A stretch of 64,000 nucleotides of DNA from Closterium sp. Naga37s-1 (GCA_947471745.1 CANJKZ010000927.1:1186501-1250500), one strand, 5' to 3'. Shown: positions 1 through 10,654, counted from the stretch's first letter. Translations and numbers: made by a program. Notes: a model not told the origin generated them from the letters alone.

Positions 1-340
1 GAAGAATCAAAGTACTACTACTGAGTAAATCCCTTAGCCACATAGCGCGCTTTGAACACGGGAGCCTCCTCCGAAAGTTGCTTCACTCGAAACAGCCACT
101 TGCCCCCAACGATGTTAACTCATGGAGGTGGAGTTTCGTCGTCGAAGGAGTGGTTGCGAGTGAAGGCTTCACACTCAGCTTCCATAATAGTGCGCCACTT
201 AGCAGCATGGGGACCCGAAAGAGCCTCTTGGATGGTGAGAGGGATAGGGATGGTCAGGTTCGCCAAGAAGTTGAGCGTGGGTGATTCAATGATATCGAGG
301 AAGATGTGCGAGAGCTGTGGAATGACTGCGTGGAGATCTC
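1..340 (-). pseudogene. copia-1 reverse transcriptase, N-terminal start (partial)
   Basis: The minus strand encodes the conserved opening of copia RT: a WLFRVK block near 85-100 followed by FKARYVAKGFTQ around 20-60. Three stops interrupt it: a TGA in the PPP-x-VNIVGG stretch near 118, where a Trp is usual, and two adjacent TAG codons at 15-20 directly after GFTQ. The remainder of RT lies outside the window. It is non-functional as it stands. Confidence 0.7.
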
Positions 341-359
341 ACAGCTCCTCATGCGTGTC

Positions 360-845
360 TTATAGAAGGGTAGAGGGTAGATCTCCCCCAGCAGGAGGAG
401 TCGGAGTGATCACTGAGCATCGAATGGCAAGTGCCAATGGAGGAGCAGCCCCATGCGACCGAGTGCCATGAGCCATCGAAGAAGAGGGCACAGCAGACGT
501 TCCTGGTGGGGACGATTTAGGAGGCCTGGGCAAAGAGATCGGCCGTCGCTGGTATGTGATCAGTTTGCTCGGTTGTGGGAGAGCAAGTTCATGAGTGGAG
601 GAGGGAACAGGGGGAGGAGGTGGGGCTGGAGGGTTCGACCGCCGATGGTATGTGATTGGTATGCTTGGTGGTCGGAGCGCAGTTGGCAGAGTGGTGGACG
701 GGGGAGATGGAGGAGCAGCTGCTGAGGACACCAGAGAGGTCAGGTTAGAGACCTCATATGGGGATAGTGCGATGGCAGGAGAGGTAGGAGGTGAGGGAGC
801 TGGTGCAGGCGGAAGTTCAAGAGGCGCATCAAATTCAGCCCACAC
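360..845 (-). pseudogene. copia-1 proline-rich linker between integrase and RT
   Basis: About 160 residues dominated by Pro, Ser, Thr and Ala lie exactly between the integrase and RT segments on the same strand. Two near-repeats of an ITYQRR/ITYHRR peptide are visible. Copia polyproteins commonly carry a low-complexity linker here. No enzymatic motif is seen. Confidence 0.5.
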
Positions 846-906
846 AAGGGAGGGTGGTCCGGAGGGAGGATTCCCCCCCGAGGTGGTGTAAAAGGGGCGA
901 GTTTCA

Positions 907-1851
907 TCAACGACGACATCGCGAGCTCCACACTAGTTGTTGAGTGGAGGGGTTGATAAAAAGGTAGTCAATGGAGTCAGCGTTATGCCCAAAGTAGATG
1001 CACGTTTGAGTTTTTGGACCAAGCTTGCCACCTTGCCGTCGCCGAGCCTGCGGGTTGAGGAGGGCATAGGCAGTGCACCCCCAGACCCGAAGAGGGCGCA
1101 CAGTGGGTGTTTTCCAGAGCCAGAGTGTGGTGGGAGTGGTATCGTGAAGATGCGGGTGGGGATAGAGGTTGTAAAGGAGAGCGGCATGATAGAGGGCATA
1201 CCCCCATAGTGAGAGTGGTGCATTGGAGTGGCTGAGGAGGCAGCGAGCGATCTGCACCAATGTGTGATTGCGACTCTTTGCTATGCCGTTCTGCTGCGGT
1301 CTAGCAGGAAGGGTGAAGTTTTGCCAAATGCCAAGAAAGGAGCAGAAGGCTTTAAGGTTGTCGTTGCAGAATTCATCACCACCATCCGAATGAAGGCGCT
1401 TGACCTTGGTGCTAAAGGTGGTCTGTGCTTGGTTAACCCATGCCATGATGGCCTGAGCCTTAGTCTTAGTGCGGAGGACGTGCACAGAAACATAGCGAGA
1501 GTGGTCATCAACTATTACAAGGAAAAAGCAATGGCCGCCTCGTGCGGCAACAGGGGCAGGGCCCCAGACGTCTATGTGGACTAGGTCTAGTGGGGCTGCA
1601 GCGACTAAGGGTGAGGCAGTGTGGGGTTGTTGACGGAGCTTGCTTTTGGTGCAGTCAGAAAACGAGGGAGCAGGAGAGTCAGGTGGTGGAGGAAGTGAGG
1701 CAGGTAGGCCAAGAAGAAGCTTCTTGGAGGCCATGTCAGCAAGCGTGCGGAAGTTTGGGTGCCCGAGCCGATCGTGGTAGAGGATGGTCGGGTTGGTGAA
1801 ATTGCGACACGAGCATGGTGTGGTAGCAGCCTGTGCTTGGGTGGTTGACAC
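907..1851 (-). pseudogene. copia-1 GAG-pre-integrase and integrase core
   Basis: The 314-residue open segment begins with the pre-integrase HDRLGHPN motif, then the rve integrase core: HIDVWGP (first catalytic Asp), LHSDGGDEF (second Asp), and the PQQNGIA motif. In copia integrases the third catalytic residue is the Glu of NG(I/V)AE. Here the codon is AAG (Lys), near 1295, so the DDE triad is broken although the frame is open. The C-terminal part (RVWGCTAYALLNP, IYFGHN) matches the usual copia integrase tail. A proline/serine-rich linker follows at 360-845. Confidence 0.85.
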
Positions 1852-1922
1852 TTGTGGGGTAGGTACACGTAACGTTTAGAGGCCACTGCAGTTGAGGGTG
1901 AAGCGAGCTAGGGCCTTGTTAG

Positions 1923-2156
1923 TCAGTGGGTCGATGATGTGACAATAGTCCTCATTCTCCGAGAAGATGGTGCGTGATGCGGAGAACCCTTGGCAAGAGT
2001 GGTGAAGCTTGAATTAGCTCCCAGAAGAGGGATGGGTGTTGCGTGAGTTTGAAGGAGAGTGTCTCCTTGAGCACTGTGTGAGTAGCCCCGCCATCGAGTG
2101 TGAATTCTATGTATTGTGGTGCTGTGATGAGCCGATGTACTGCGAAGTTGCTTCAT
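1923..2156 (-). pseudogene. copia-1 protease segment
   Basis: Between gag and integrase the minus strand encodes a retropepsin-like active-site stretch (FTLDGGATHTVL) near 2070-2110. The expected D-S/T-G-A triad reads D-G-G-A, so the residue after the catalytic Asp is substituted. The segment is in a different frame from the integrase, so at least one indel separates them. Confidence 0.55.
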
Positions 2157-2840
2157 TAATCAGGGAACAACAAGTTGAGGCGCACATGAGCAGGAGCACT
2201 ACCACTAGCACTACCCTGAGCGGGGTCCTGTGCCTCAACTAGGTTGGCCTTACGAGGGCGCTTCCAATTCGGCGGCTTCTTGTCGACTCCCTGGACGGCA
2301 TACCATTCGTTCTCTTTCTTCTTGAAGCATGTGGCGAGGGGGTGGTTAGTGTCACCACACACTTCTCCCTTGCGGTTGTTATACTTGACGACGTAGGTGC
2401 ACGGAGGGAAGCGGTTGCGCTGGAAGGGCGCCGAGGCGTCACTTGCTTGAAGCACGGGAGCGTGGAGGGCGTAGGCCTTGGCTTGAGCCGTGGTGTCTTT
2501 CTCGGCGGAGAGGAGGGCGGAAGAGACTTTAGCAAAGGTGAGGTCTTCTACCGAGAGTGTGAGGGGCATCTTCTTCGTGACTTTGTATGCCGAGGTGAAG
2601 CCAACAAGAAGGGGGGCTGCAGAAGCTTGTTCGGGAAAGACGATACCCGACTCCTTGAGCTCGCCATGAATGCTTTGCACCTTGGCGACGTAGTCGGCCA
2701 TTCTCGGGCAATCCTCAAGGCAGACTTGAAACAAACTAGGACGGAGGATGGCCACCCCGACCGCCGTCTTGTTCATGAACGTATCATGCGGATGCTTCCA
2801 GATGGCGTTGGAAGCCGGGCTGTCGATTGGTTCCAGGCCA
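2156..2840 (-). pseudogene. copia-1 gag, C-terminal half with atypical zinc knuckle
   Basis: The segment shows a UBN2-type gag core (IWKHPHDTF, SLFQ, MADYV, STF-like helices), then a Cys/His motif near 2330-2410 spaced C-x13-C-x4-H-x4-C instead of the usual C-x2-C-x4-H-x4-C. A basic stretch (KKPPNWKRPRKAN) follows. The N-terminal half of gag is at 3372-3663; the two halves are separated by a non-coding segment that probably inserted later. Confidence 0.75.
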
Positions 2841-3371
2841 ACACTTGAGAGTCTGAGGTCCCCTGATTTCAGCCCTGAATTTCCCGAGAAATTTCCGACC
2901 CTTTAAGCCTCCGGGAAAGCCGTCAACTCAAAACTTGAATTCAGGGCTACACTTCAGCATTCAGGCTGTAAGGTATTCCCCTAATAGCGTAAACTATTGC
3001 AGCCACAATCATTTCGAAACTACTAAGTGGCGGGCTCGCGGAGAGGCGTGGTGGGGGGAAAGCGGTGCAATTGGTCAGCTAGTCGATAACATCTCTGACG
3101 AGTCACGTGAGTGCTCTCTCTGACTTGGCAGCAAAAGAAACTATCTTCCTGCTGGGATGGGATGGGATGGGAAGGGAGAAGAGGGGGAGGAGGGGAGGGG
3201 GGGGGGGGAGGAGAAGAGTTGTGAACGCTTCCAGGTAAGGCCTGGACACGGGGAATTAGGGAAACCCCTCAAGTGCCTCCTGTAAGAATCAGGGGAAGGC
3301 CCTACCCACGCCCGTTAGAATTCAGGGCTGTACAAAAATTCAACCTTGAGAGTTCGGACCCTGGACCAAAG
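2841..3371. other. non-coding segment splitting copia-1 gag
   Basis: These ~530 bases interrupt gag and have no coding match. The 12-mer CAGCCCTGAATT occurs near 2869-2881, and its reverse complement lies near 2938-2949 and 3319-3330, so it could be a small inserted element with internal inverted repeats. A run of GATGG/GGGA repeats ending in a long G tract lies at 3150-3215. I could not define ends or a target duplication. Confidence 0.35.
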
Positions 3372-3663
3372 TTAGACCTTAATGTTTAGGGCATTAAGGC
3401 CATATGGCCTTAAATCGACAGCCCTGGTTAGAGGTGGGGTAGTTGTGGAATGTGTTGACAAGTTCGGAGGGGTGGAGCCGATGAGGACGCTACTGATAGC
3501 CGCATCGGCCTTCTCCCACTTGCGGTACTTGGCAACAGAATCCTCGTACTCCTGGGTTGCCACAGCATCGGAGGGATCGGGCGGCTCCTTGGGGGTGGGG
3601 GGCTGTTTTCCCTTGCCATGGCCGAGAAGAACGTCCTTGAAGGTTATAGTCCACACACTTCAC
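3372..3663 (-). pseudogene. copia-1 gag, N-terminal segment
   Basis: This stretch encodes the familiar copia gag opening, SVWTITFKDVLLGHG, followed by a Pro-rich and charged part (PPDPSDA, YRKWEKADAAISSVL) typical of the first ~80 residues of UBN2-type gag. An in-frame TGA lies just upstream of SVW, so the true start is lost or frameshifted. It fits directly onto the gag segment at 2156-2840 once the intervening piece is ignored. Confidence 0.7.
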
Positions 3664-4400
3664 GACTCAAGAGGTGCTTGTCAACCCCGTAGCTCCATGC
3701 CTTGGAGCTAGTGCCGTCGGCTTCAAGGCGGAGCGGGGTGATGGGGTTGGCGAGAGTGGCCGGGGCGAACGCCATGGCGAAGAACCCTTTAGGTCTCGCG
3801 CGAAGCGCTGCTCTGAAGTCACCGATAGGAACTTGAAGTCAGGGTTTGGGGTTTGGGGTTCACCGTAGAGCTGCGGGGTGATAGAGCTGCCGTAGCAGGG
3901 CGACGGGCGGCAGCACGCTGCAGGGCGACGGGCGTCAGCTCGACGTGAAGCTGCAAGGCGATGGGTGTTAGCCCGAAGTTGACGCTGCAGGGCAACGGGC
4001 GGCAGCTCGACGTGAAGTGCCGCTGCAGGGCAACAGGCGGCAGCCAAAAGATTGATGAGATGAGAAAAATAGGGTTACGCCGAAGCGAGGAGAACAGCGG
4101 GACAGAACAGTGGTGACTCGGATCGAGTGGCGAGAAAACGCTAGTGACGTTTATCTTTAGCGAAGAGCAGAAACCGGTGCACCATGAGTGTGAAAGAGGT
4201 GGCGCTTGGGAAAATCTGCCCACGGAAGATGTCGCAAATTACAGCGACGAGGACAGCGCGGGAGAAAGTTTGGCTGGGAAGATTAGGTCGATGACGATTC
4301 TTAACATCGAGCGATAAATGTTGAAGGCGGCTTCGCCTAAGAGTGCGAGAGGGGATTCCGCAGAGGTCATAGGATCAAGATCCGCGTGTGCGGTTGAAGA
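3664..4400 (-). other. copia-1 5' leader with GC-rich degenerate repeats
   Basis: This lies between the primer binding site and gag on the minus strand. At 3895-4045 there are imperfect repeats of GCAGGGCGACGGGCGGCAG. The stretch GGGTTTGGGGTTTGGGGTT occurs at about 3842-3860. No open coding segment is convincing. Confidence 0.4.
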
Positions 4401-4412
4401 GCTCTGATACCA
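4401..4412 (-). promoter_or_regulatory. copia-1 tRNA primer binding site
   Basis: On the minus strand this reads TGGTATCAGAGC, the standard plant-lineage primer binding site complementary to the 3' end of initiator Met-tRNA. It marks the inner edge of the 5' LTR and sets the element's orientation. Confidence 0.85.
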
Positions 4413-4681
4413 TATCAGAACTTGAGGTTAGAATCCATAAATTGGTAATGAGCTCGAAGCTCTTTAGTACATCCAGGATGGGCAAGGAAGGGATGGGGAA
4501 AGAAATCAGGGGCAATCTCTAAAGATTGGGGGTGATCCAATTGGTGGGTTGGAGATTGCTTGGAGATCACATTTGGGTTTGGTTGGGATGTAGGTGTACA
4601 TCCAACCAAATACAAAGTGCAAACTACATGACACCAGGATATAAAAAGTACAAAATACAAAGTGTTATGTCTAACGCTAAC
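4413..4681 (-). repeat. copia-1 putative 5' LTR
   Basis: The ~269 bases directly outside the primer binding site, on the minus strand, start TGTTAGCG and contain TTTTTATATCC as a possible TATA box. The inner end reads TTCTGATA rather than the usual CA. With no second LTR in the window the limits rest on position alone. Confidence 0.45.
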
Positions 4682-4682
4682 A

Positions 4683-5600
4683 GCAGGGGTGGTGGTGGTG
4701 GCGGTGGCGATGGCGGTGGTGGGGGTAGTGGGGGTGGCGGTGGTGGTGGAGGTGGAGGGGGTAGTAGAGCTGGTGGGGGTGGTGGGGGTGGTGGAGGGGG
4801 CTCGGGTGGCAGTCGGGGTGGAGCTAGTGGGGGTGGAGGCTCGGGTACGGCTACCCGAAGGGTTGCGTCTGATGGTGCAGCTGGTTGAGGCGGAGGGTTT
4901 GGGGGTGGACAGCAGCAGCAGTCACGTCAGCATGAGACTCTCTCGCCATAGTAGCTTCGTGAGTGGGTTGCCCAGCGAGGCGAGGCCAGAGGCAGAAGTC
5001 GCTGCCAGTCTGTCCGACAAATGGGTCCTCGCTCTGGAGAGGTCTGCGGCGGGCTGGGGCCCACTAGGGCTCGTTGCTCCTACCGCCTTGACGATGCGTT
5101 TCGCGCGGGATTTGGTGAGCAGCCCAAGCTTCCAGACTAGATCTAATTGTGTAGAGGCTGATAGTGTAGGTGCTTGTGAGACAGCTAGCACATGTGCAGT
5201 CTCTGCGGAGGCATTGCTCACCTTCACACTTGACTCTGGTGCGTCCAGATGCTTCTTCCGCGACTGCACCACAGTCACACCGCTCCCGGCACCTGTCCCG
5301 GTCACCCTGGCTGACCCCTCCTCTGGTCCAGTCATTGCACAAGGCTCAATAGTTCTCCCGTGTCCAGCAACCCCTCCTGGCTCCCTCACAGGTCTCAACC
5401 TCTCTTCGTTCCCTACGATGATCACCACCACCAAACTTGGGGGCGAGCACATGGCAATCTGTATGGACACGGAGACTGGAGACCACCTTGCCACGTTCAA
5501 ACTTAGGCCTGGGTCTAGACTGTACACACTGCACACTGAGTTTGCCCAAGTAGCTGCATCAGGTCAGGTCAATGTGTCTTGCTCGTGCTGGTTACTCACG
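4683..5600 (+). pseudogene. copia-2 gag end, zinc knuckle and protease
   Basis: A polyglycine tract (4683-4886) precedes Q-rich sequence and an LSP-stop-stop-LREW block, where two consecutive CAG codons of the family motif SPQQLREW have become TAG (about 4949-4954). The knuckle follows as C-x13-C-x4-P-x4-C, with His replaced by Pro. Then comes the protease site TFTLDSGASRCFFRD near 5220-5262 with its catalytic D-S-G intact, and the downstream protease fold (LADPSSGPV, VLPCPA). The gag and protease parts lie in different frames. Confidence 0.7.
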
Positions 5601-6275
5601 CACTCGTCCCTCCTCTAGCACCACCATCTTGGTCACCCCTTCCTTCCACGCCTCCGCAGCATACACTCGCGTGTCCTTGTCCTTGGACTTCCCAGGTCCC
5701 TGCCCGCACTCCTACTGTTGCTTGCGCCGCCGTGCACTCCCTGCGTTGAGGGGCATCAGCGCGCCGCTCCTCACTCCTCCTCGTTTGCACCGACCACTGC
5801 TCCTCTACAGACGCGGCACATGGACGTGTTAGGTCCCGCCCCCATCTTTGGGCCGCGCTGGGAGCACTGTTTTCTGCTGGTCGTGGGTCAATTCACACGC
5901 TACACGACGGTGTTGTTATGATCCCTTGAATCTGTGCCGTTCGTCGCCACCTGAGCGCATGGTTCCACCAGGACCTCCTGATGCTATGTCTACACTCTCA
6001 TCGTGTTGTCAAGTTTTCCTCCGATCTCCTTGAAGATTTTTCTCGTGAGGAGTGTATCACCCAGTCGTTCACATTTCCGGCTTCTCCACAACAGAATGGG
6101 ATCGCTGAGCGCCGCATTGGCTTGATCATGGAGGTTGCTCGAACCTCCATGATCCATGCGGCTGCTCCCCATTTTCTGTGGTCGTTTGCGATCCGATGCG
6201 TCACGCATCAGCTCAACCTCTGGCCCCATGTCTCCCAGCCTGACGAGATCCATGACGACTCGCCTGACTGACCAT
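5570..6275 (+). pseudogene. copia-2 integrase remains
   Basis: Fragments of the family integrase lie in several frames. HMDVLGPAP (5818-5844) keeps the first Asp. The second motif reads HSHRVVKF where the family has HSDRGGEF, so the second Asp is His. SPQQNGIAERRIG (6082-6120) keeps the Glu. FLWSFAIRCVTHQLNLWP marks the C-terminal part. The enzyme is dead by both frameshift and active-site loss. Confidence 0.7.
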
Positions 6276-6439
6276 TTTACCACCCGTTCACGCGCCGCGT
6301 CCTATCCTCATGCGACGTCACCTTTGACGAGTCAGTTTGTTACTATCACCTCTTTCCCCACCGCAGTTCCTCGGTGCCCCCTCTACCCCTCTTCCTTGTT
6401 CCAAGTTACCCCCCGGTAGACCCCCCCCCCCCCCCCCTC

Positions 6440-7790
6440 TCGTCTTGCTCCTTCAGGTGTATCTCGGGTCACACCACCCCCTGAGCCTTTGGAGGTCTCC
6501 TCGTATCCCTCTGGCTCGGCTGAGGGGGGTGACCCTGCTGCTGATGACACGGCGGTCTCTCGCCGCTCACTGTGCTTGGAGACTCCTCCTAGTTTTCTCG
6601 TCTTTGCCGCCTTTGTAGCCGGTCGCTGTGGACTCTAGTGCTGTTTGGGGTGGTGACGCTGGAGTTGCGGGTTCTAGGGGTGCTGGTTCTGAGAATGCTG
6701 GTGCTGGAGGTGCTGTTTCTTGGGGTGGTGACCCTGAGGGTGCTGTCTCGGGGGGTGCTGAGCATCCTCGTGGAGGTGGAGCCAAGGGTACTACTACTAG
6801 AGGCTCTGTGGGTGCGTTGCACCCTCTGCTGCAACGGCCCTTGTTCTGGTAGTTGTAGAAGTTGTTCCTGCCGCTTCCTGGGTCCGTTGCTCAGGGTTCT
6901 AGGGGTGTTGGAGCAGGAGGTGCTAGAGGTTCGAGTGTTGGAGGTACTGGAGCTGGAGGTGCTGCAAGTTCCGGAGCTGGAGGTGCTGGAGGTTCTGGTG
7001 CTCGAGGTACTAGAGCTGGAGGTGCTGGAAATTTTGCTGCTGGAGGTTCTCGTTATCCTGGTTCTGGAGCTGGAGGTTATGGATCTGGAGGTGCGGCCAC
7101 CGAGGGTGTTGGTCGTGCTGGAGCTGGAGGTGTTCCTGATGCTCGTACTGAGAGAGCTAGTTCTTGGGGTTCTGCGCAGCCGCTACCACGTCGACCCTTG
7201 TTCTAGGAGCACCCAGATTCAAGGCTCCCCCCACCTGGCTCCGCACTTCACCAGGTTATCCGTCTTCCGCGTGCCTCTACAGAGCTGTCTGCCACTGGTA
7301 CTACTACTCCTCTACTGCTTCTGCCGCCTTACCTGTCTTAGACACAGTTATCGCTTGACTCCCCACTGCCTATTCCTTCTCGTTGCCCTTCAATGACAGA
7401 CTCCCTGACTAAGCGTCGAGAGCCTGTGTCTCGTCCTGCCTCACCTGTTGCTCACACTTTTCGTGCTTGCCGTGTTCGCCCTCCACCTGTCCCCGACACT
7501 CGCACCATGACTCGTCGTCCTTCCGATGTTCCACAGCGTGTTGTCGTGCCGTTACCTCCGTCGTCCTTTCTTCCTAGCATTCCTAACCCTGTGTATGACC
7601 TTGCTCGTGCTGCCAGTTCGACTGTCACTCCTTGTATCGCCACACTTATGACGGAACCTATATTTTTGTCTGTTGCTACAGATGCCTTAGACAACGAGCT
7701 CGCTGACTTTGCTACTATGTGCTGCCTTGAATACCTCGCGAGTCTTGTTTCTGGCTATGCCTGTCCTGCATCCGTCGAAGGTGAGCTTTG
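6440..7790 (+). pseudogene. copia-2 Gly/Ala-rich linker
   Basis: Low-complexity GGT/GCT/GGA codon repeats at 6640-7200 give Gly-Ala-rich peptide in one frame and Leu-Val-rich shadow in another. They are followed at 7393-7790 by the conserved Ser/Pro stretch (SRPASPV, PPPVPDT, LADFATMCCLEY) that precedes RT in this family. A C homopolymer lies at 6420-6437. Confidence 0.6.
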
Positions 7791-7829
7791 AGGACACGCA
7801 GTTTGAGCTGGAGTAACTGCTTGTCCCTG

Positions 7830-8720
7830 GGGGAGACCAAGATGCACTAGACATCCAGACCCAGCGCTCTTACACAGTAGCTATCATGGGTCAGTACTCC
7901 TTTCAGTGGCAGACAGCCGTGGACGCGGAGACGGCTTCCCCCTCTTGGGGCAAACATAGTCGATGGCATGTGGATTTTCAGAGTGAAGCGGCCGCCAGGT
8001 TCCCTGCATGTTTCAAATGCGGATTACATTGCAAGAGGCTTCAGTTAGCGTCGACTTCTTCAAGGCCTTCTCTCCCACCCTAAAGATGACCACTCTTCGA
8101 GCACTCTTACGCGTTGCAGAACAGCGTGATTATGGGATATACACTCCCTTGACTTCTCGACAGCTTTCTTGCAGGGCAGCCTCCACGAGGAGATCTGGCT
8201 ACGCCGCCCACCTGGCTTCGTTGGGTCGTTTACTGAGGGTACTGAATGGAGCCTACCGCGGCTAGTCTACGGTCTCTGGCAGGCACCCCGCAAGTCGCAC
8301 GATACACTGAGGATGACTCTTGCGGCTATTGGCTTTGCTCCTTAGACTGCTGACCCGTCTTTGTTTTTGCGCACCGACCCTTCTCTGCCGCCGTTCTAGG
8401 ATCCTCGTGTACGTCGACAAATTGGCCTTTGCAAATGCTGACAGTAAGGTACCGGTCCTTGTGAAGGCGGAGCTGCAGAAGAGACACAGCCGCACTAACA
8501 TGGGTGAGTTGTTGAGCTATTTTGGCTTGTATATCACTTAAGACAGAGCAGTGCACGCCATCACTCTGACTTAGTCACCCATGGTACAGCAAGTCGTTCA
8601 GCGCTCCATTGTCAGATCTCCTCGCCATAGCCCACTCCCCTGCCTACGGGTCACTCGCTCTCAGATCCACCTTCGAACGAGTCTGTCGAGCCGAGTGGTC
8701 CGTATCTGATGACGTATACT
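7830..8720 (+). pseudogene. copia-2 reverse transcriptase remains
   Basis: Family RT blocks are recognisable (SWGKHS, LDFSTAFLQGSLHEE-like, QKRHSRTNMGEL) but spread over all frames. The catalytic YVDD motif reads YVDK at about 8408-8419, losing the second Asp. Stops have replaced Ser, Tyr, Arg and Gln codons, including CTGACT-TAG-TCACCC where the family has Gln. Confidence 0.65.
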
Positions 8721-8748
8721 TGGCCTGACCTCGTGTATTCCCTCAGTT

Positions 8749-9600
8749 GTGCACGCTACTTTGCGCCCGGTTGTGAGACACCGCCTTGAGTATTGGCGGG
8801 CTGCTACGAGGGTACTGCGCTACTTGGCCAATATATCAGGCTTGGGGCTTGTGCTTCGAAGACAGGGCTCAGTTGTACTCACAGGACACCCAAACACTTC
8901 GTGGGCCAACGATCAGGACACTAAGAGGTTGTCACAGGGTTACACTTTCAGTCTCGGCACTAGCTCTGTCTCGTGGAGGTCCACTCGCTCGTCTTCTGTG
9001 CTTAGCTTCAGCTATGAGGCCTCTGTCTCGTGGAGGTCCACTCGCTCGTCTTCTGTGCTTAGCTTCAGCTATGAGGCCTCTGTCTCGTGGAGGTCCACTC
9101 GCTCGTCTTCTGTGCTTAGCTTCAGCTATGAGGCCTCTGTCTCGTGGAGGTCCACTCGCTCGTCTTCTGTGCTTAGCTTCAGCTATGAGGCCTCTGTCTC
9201 GTGGAGGTCCACTCGCTCGACTTCTGTGCTTAGCTTCAGCTATGAGGCCTCTGTCTCGTGGAGGTCCACTCGCTCGTCTTCTATGCTGGAGCTATGGCTA
9301 CACAGGAGTTATACTGGCAAACCTACGTGCTCACAAACTGGTTCTCCTCCGGTTCTGTACGTTGACAACACGGCCATGATTGTCTTGTATCGGAGCAGAT
9401 AGTGGAGCAAATAACAAAGCACACTGCCTTTCACTACTTTCTCGTACAAGAGTTGCAGCAGCGTGGATAGCTTTGTCTTTGTTACATGGCCTCTCAAGCC
9501 AACACTGCTGATATCTTCACCAAGGCCCTTGGTTCTGGTAATCATTAGCGTTTCTGCACAGCTCTAGGCCTTGTGCTTACTCTGCCTCACTTGTTTTCTG
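8749..9600 (+). pseudogene. copia-2 RNase H region with internal tandem amplification
   Basis: The RNase H domain of the copia polyprotein (VLRYLANISGLGLVL, LTGHPNTSWAND, QGYTFSLG) is open through 8749-9402. The block that normally occurs once as SVSWRSTRSSSVLSSSCEA is repeated about six times in frame, spoiling the fold. Downstream, family Gln codons have become TAG near 9467 and 9548. The tail (NTADIFTKAL-like, about 9500-9530) is still legible. Confidence 0.75.
8965..9285 (+). repeat. 57-bp in-frame tandem repeat (5 full copies plus partial)
   Basis: The unit begins TCTGTCTCGTGGAGGTCCAC and recurs every 57 bases at 8965, 9022, 9079, 9136 and 9193, with a partial sixth copy from 9250. The first four copies are identical; the fifth has one T-to-A change. 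Since 57 is 19 codons, the reading frame is preserved. Confidence 0.95.
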
Positions 9601-9841
9601 CTGGAATTTGCCATGTACTTTGATATCTATATATACATATATATCTATCTATACCTTAATATTTCTAGTTGTGATCACTATACTGTTTGTACTACTATTG
9701 AACTGGTCTTATGGGCACTTGCTTGTGCTCGGACTGTGTGGTGATCTTGAGATCCACCGTGAGCGTTGTTTTGTTTCTTTTCTTGACTCGTCTTGTGACA
9801 ATCTCTTATTCTTGCTATCCCTCACTTAGCCTATGGGGGTG

Positions 9842-9973
9842 TGTCCAACATATTTGTATATTATTGTTTATGTTATAGTGAGGTTAGCTATAAGGGATAT
9901 GATTTCTAGGGTTTGCTATATGTACCCAGCCCTTGCTAGTGACATCTCATTCAGTTGCCTATCATTCTTAACA
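9842..9973 (+). repeat. copia-2 3' LTR
   Basis: It starts TGTCC directly after the polypurine stretch CCTATGGGGGTG and ends TTAACA. It shares with the family LTRs the blocks GGTTTGCTATATGTACCC and a GTTATAGTGAGG stretch. About 132 bp. The following base begins the CTAAGTGGGGGCG minisatellite. Confidence 0.65.
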
Positions 9974-10202
9974 CTAAGTGGGGGCGCTTGGTGGGGGCGC
10001 TAAGTGGGAACGCAAAGTAACTGGGGGCGCTAAGTAAGTGGAGGTGCAAAGTAGTGGGGGTGCTAAGTACTAGGGGCGCAAAGTGGGGGCGCTAATTGGG
10101 GGCGCTAAGTAAGTGGGGCGCTAAGTAATGAGGGCGCTAAGTGGGGACACTAAATGGCGGCGCTAAAAGGGGGCGCTAAGTGGGGGCGCTAAGTGCGGGC
10201 GC
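9974..10202. repeat. CTAAGTGGGGGCG minisatellite, left part
   Basis: About 15 imperfect copies of a 13-18 bp unit of the type GGGGGCGCTAAGT with varying spacers. The array resumes at 10658-10757 after an inserted MITE. Confidence 0.9.
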
Positions 10203-10205
10203 TAA

Positions 10206-10654
10206 GGGCGCATTCCTGGCTTCGGGTCAATCGTTTCTTGGGTCATCCCGAATTTAAAATTCCGAACCGTGGGTTTCCGACTCGAGCTTCGGGTTTCCCG
10301 ATTTGGGAGTTGGCGAACTATGTGCTTGAAATTGAATTTGCCCTGAATAAAAGTTTTGTCTGGATGCTGTGCGTCATTTCTTGTAGCGCGACAACATTCA
10401 TTAAATGTGTACATGAACATTGAACATTGCAATCCAGAGTTAGCCACAAAAAAATCGCAATTGCTCGCCAGTTGTTCTAGCAATCGCAGCACAAACCGAC
10501 AAGACTAGTGACTTAAGGTATCCAGCATAATTTCTTTCAAATAGAATTGCTACCAGATTCGGCGTGTTGATCCGAGCTGCAATGTTACAGCTCGGGGCTT
10601 TCGATAAGTTAGGACGATCCAATCAGCGGATGACCCGAAGCCAGGAATGCACCT
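10206..10654. mobile_element. 449-bp MITE with terminal inverted repeats and TAA duplication
   Basis: The left end GGGCGCATTCCTGGCTTCGG continues GTCA; the inverted right end differs at 2 of 24 positions. The trinucleotide TAA flanks both ends (10203-10205 and 10655-10657), as expected for PIF/Harbinger (Tourist-type) elements. It interrupts the minisatellite so that removing it restores the repeat. Interior is AT-richer with further short inverted GGGTTTCCGA-type motifs and no transposase. It would need an autonomous partner in trans. Confidence 0.85.

Larger units (their letters stand above)
1..4681 (-). mobile_element. copia-1: decayed Ty1-copia element, cut by window start
   Basis: Read on the minus strand, the order is putative 5' LTR (4413-4681), primer binding site (4401-4412), gag (split), protease, integrase, proline-rich linker and the start of reverse transcriptase, which runs off the window at position 1. 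This PR-IN-RT order is diagnostic of Ty1-copia rather than gypsy. Every domain carries damage: frame changes between gag, protease and integrase, and in-frame stops in RT. A 0.5-kb foreign segment splits gag. No 3' LTR is visible because the element leaves the window. Confidence 0.8.
4683..9973 (+). mobile_element. copia-2: heavily decayed Ty1-copia element
   Basis: Plus-strand remains follow the order Gly-rich gag (4683-4886), QLREW peptide and zinc knuckle (4941-5090), protease (5218-5560), pre-integrase and integrase (5570-6270), Gly/Ala-rich linker (6440-7790), RT (7830-8720), RNase H (8740-9560), polypurine end (9829-9841) and 3' LTR (9842-9973). Frame changes and stops occur throughout. 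Family resemblance to copia-3, -4 and -5 is clear along the whole length. The 5' LTR is missing, apparently lost where copia-1 abuts at 4682. Confidence 0.8.

Noticed and set aside
3842-3861. Interstitial telomere repeat (GGGTTTGGGGTTTGGGG)
   Set aside because: Only about three irregular units that do not match TTTAGGG-type plant-lineage repeats.
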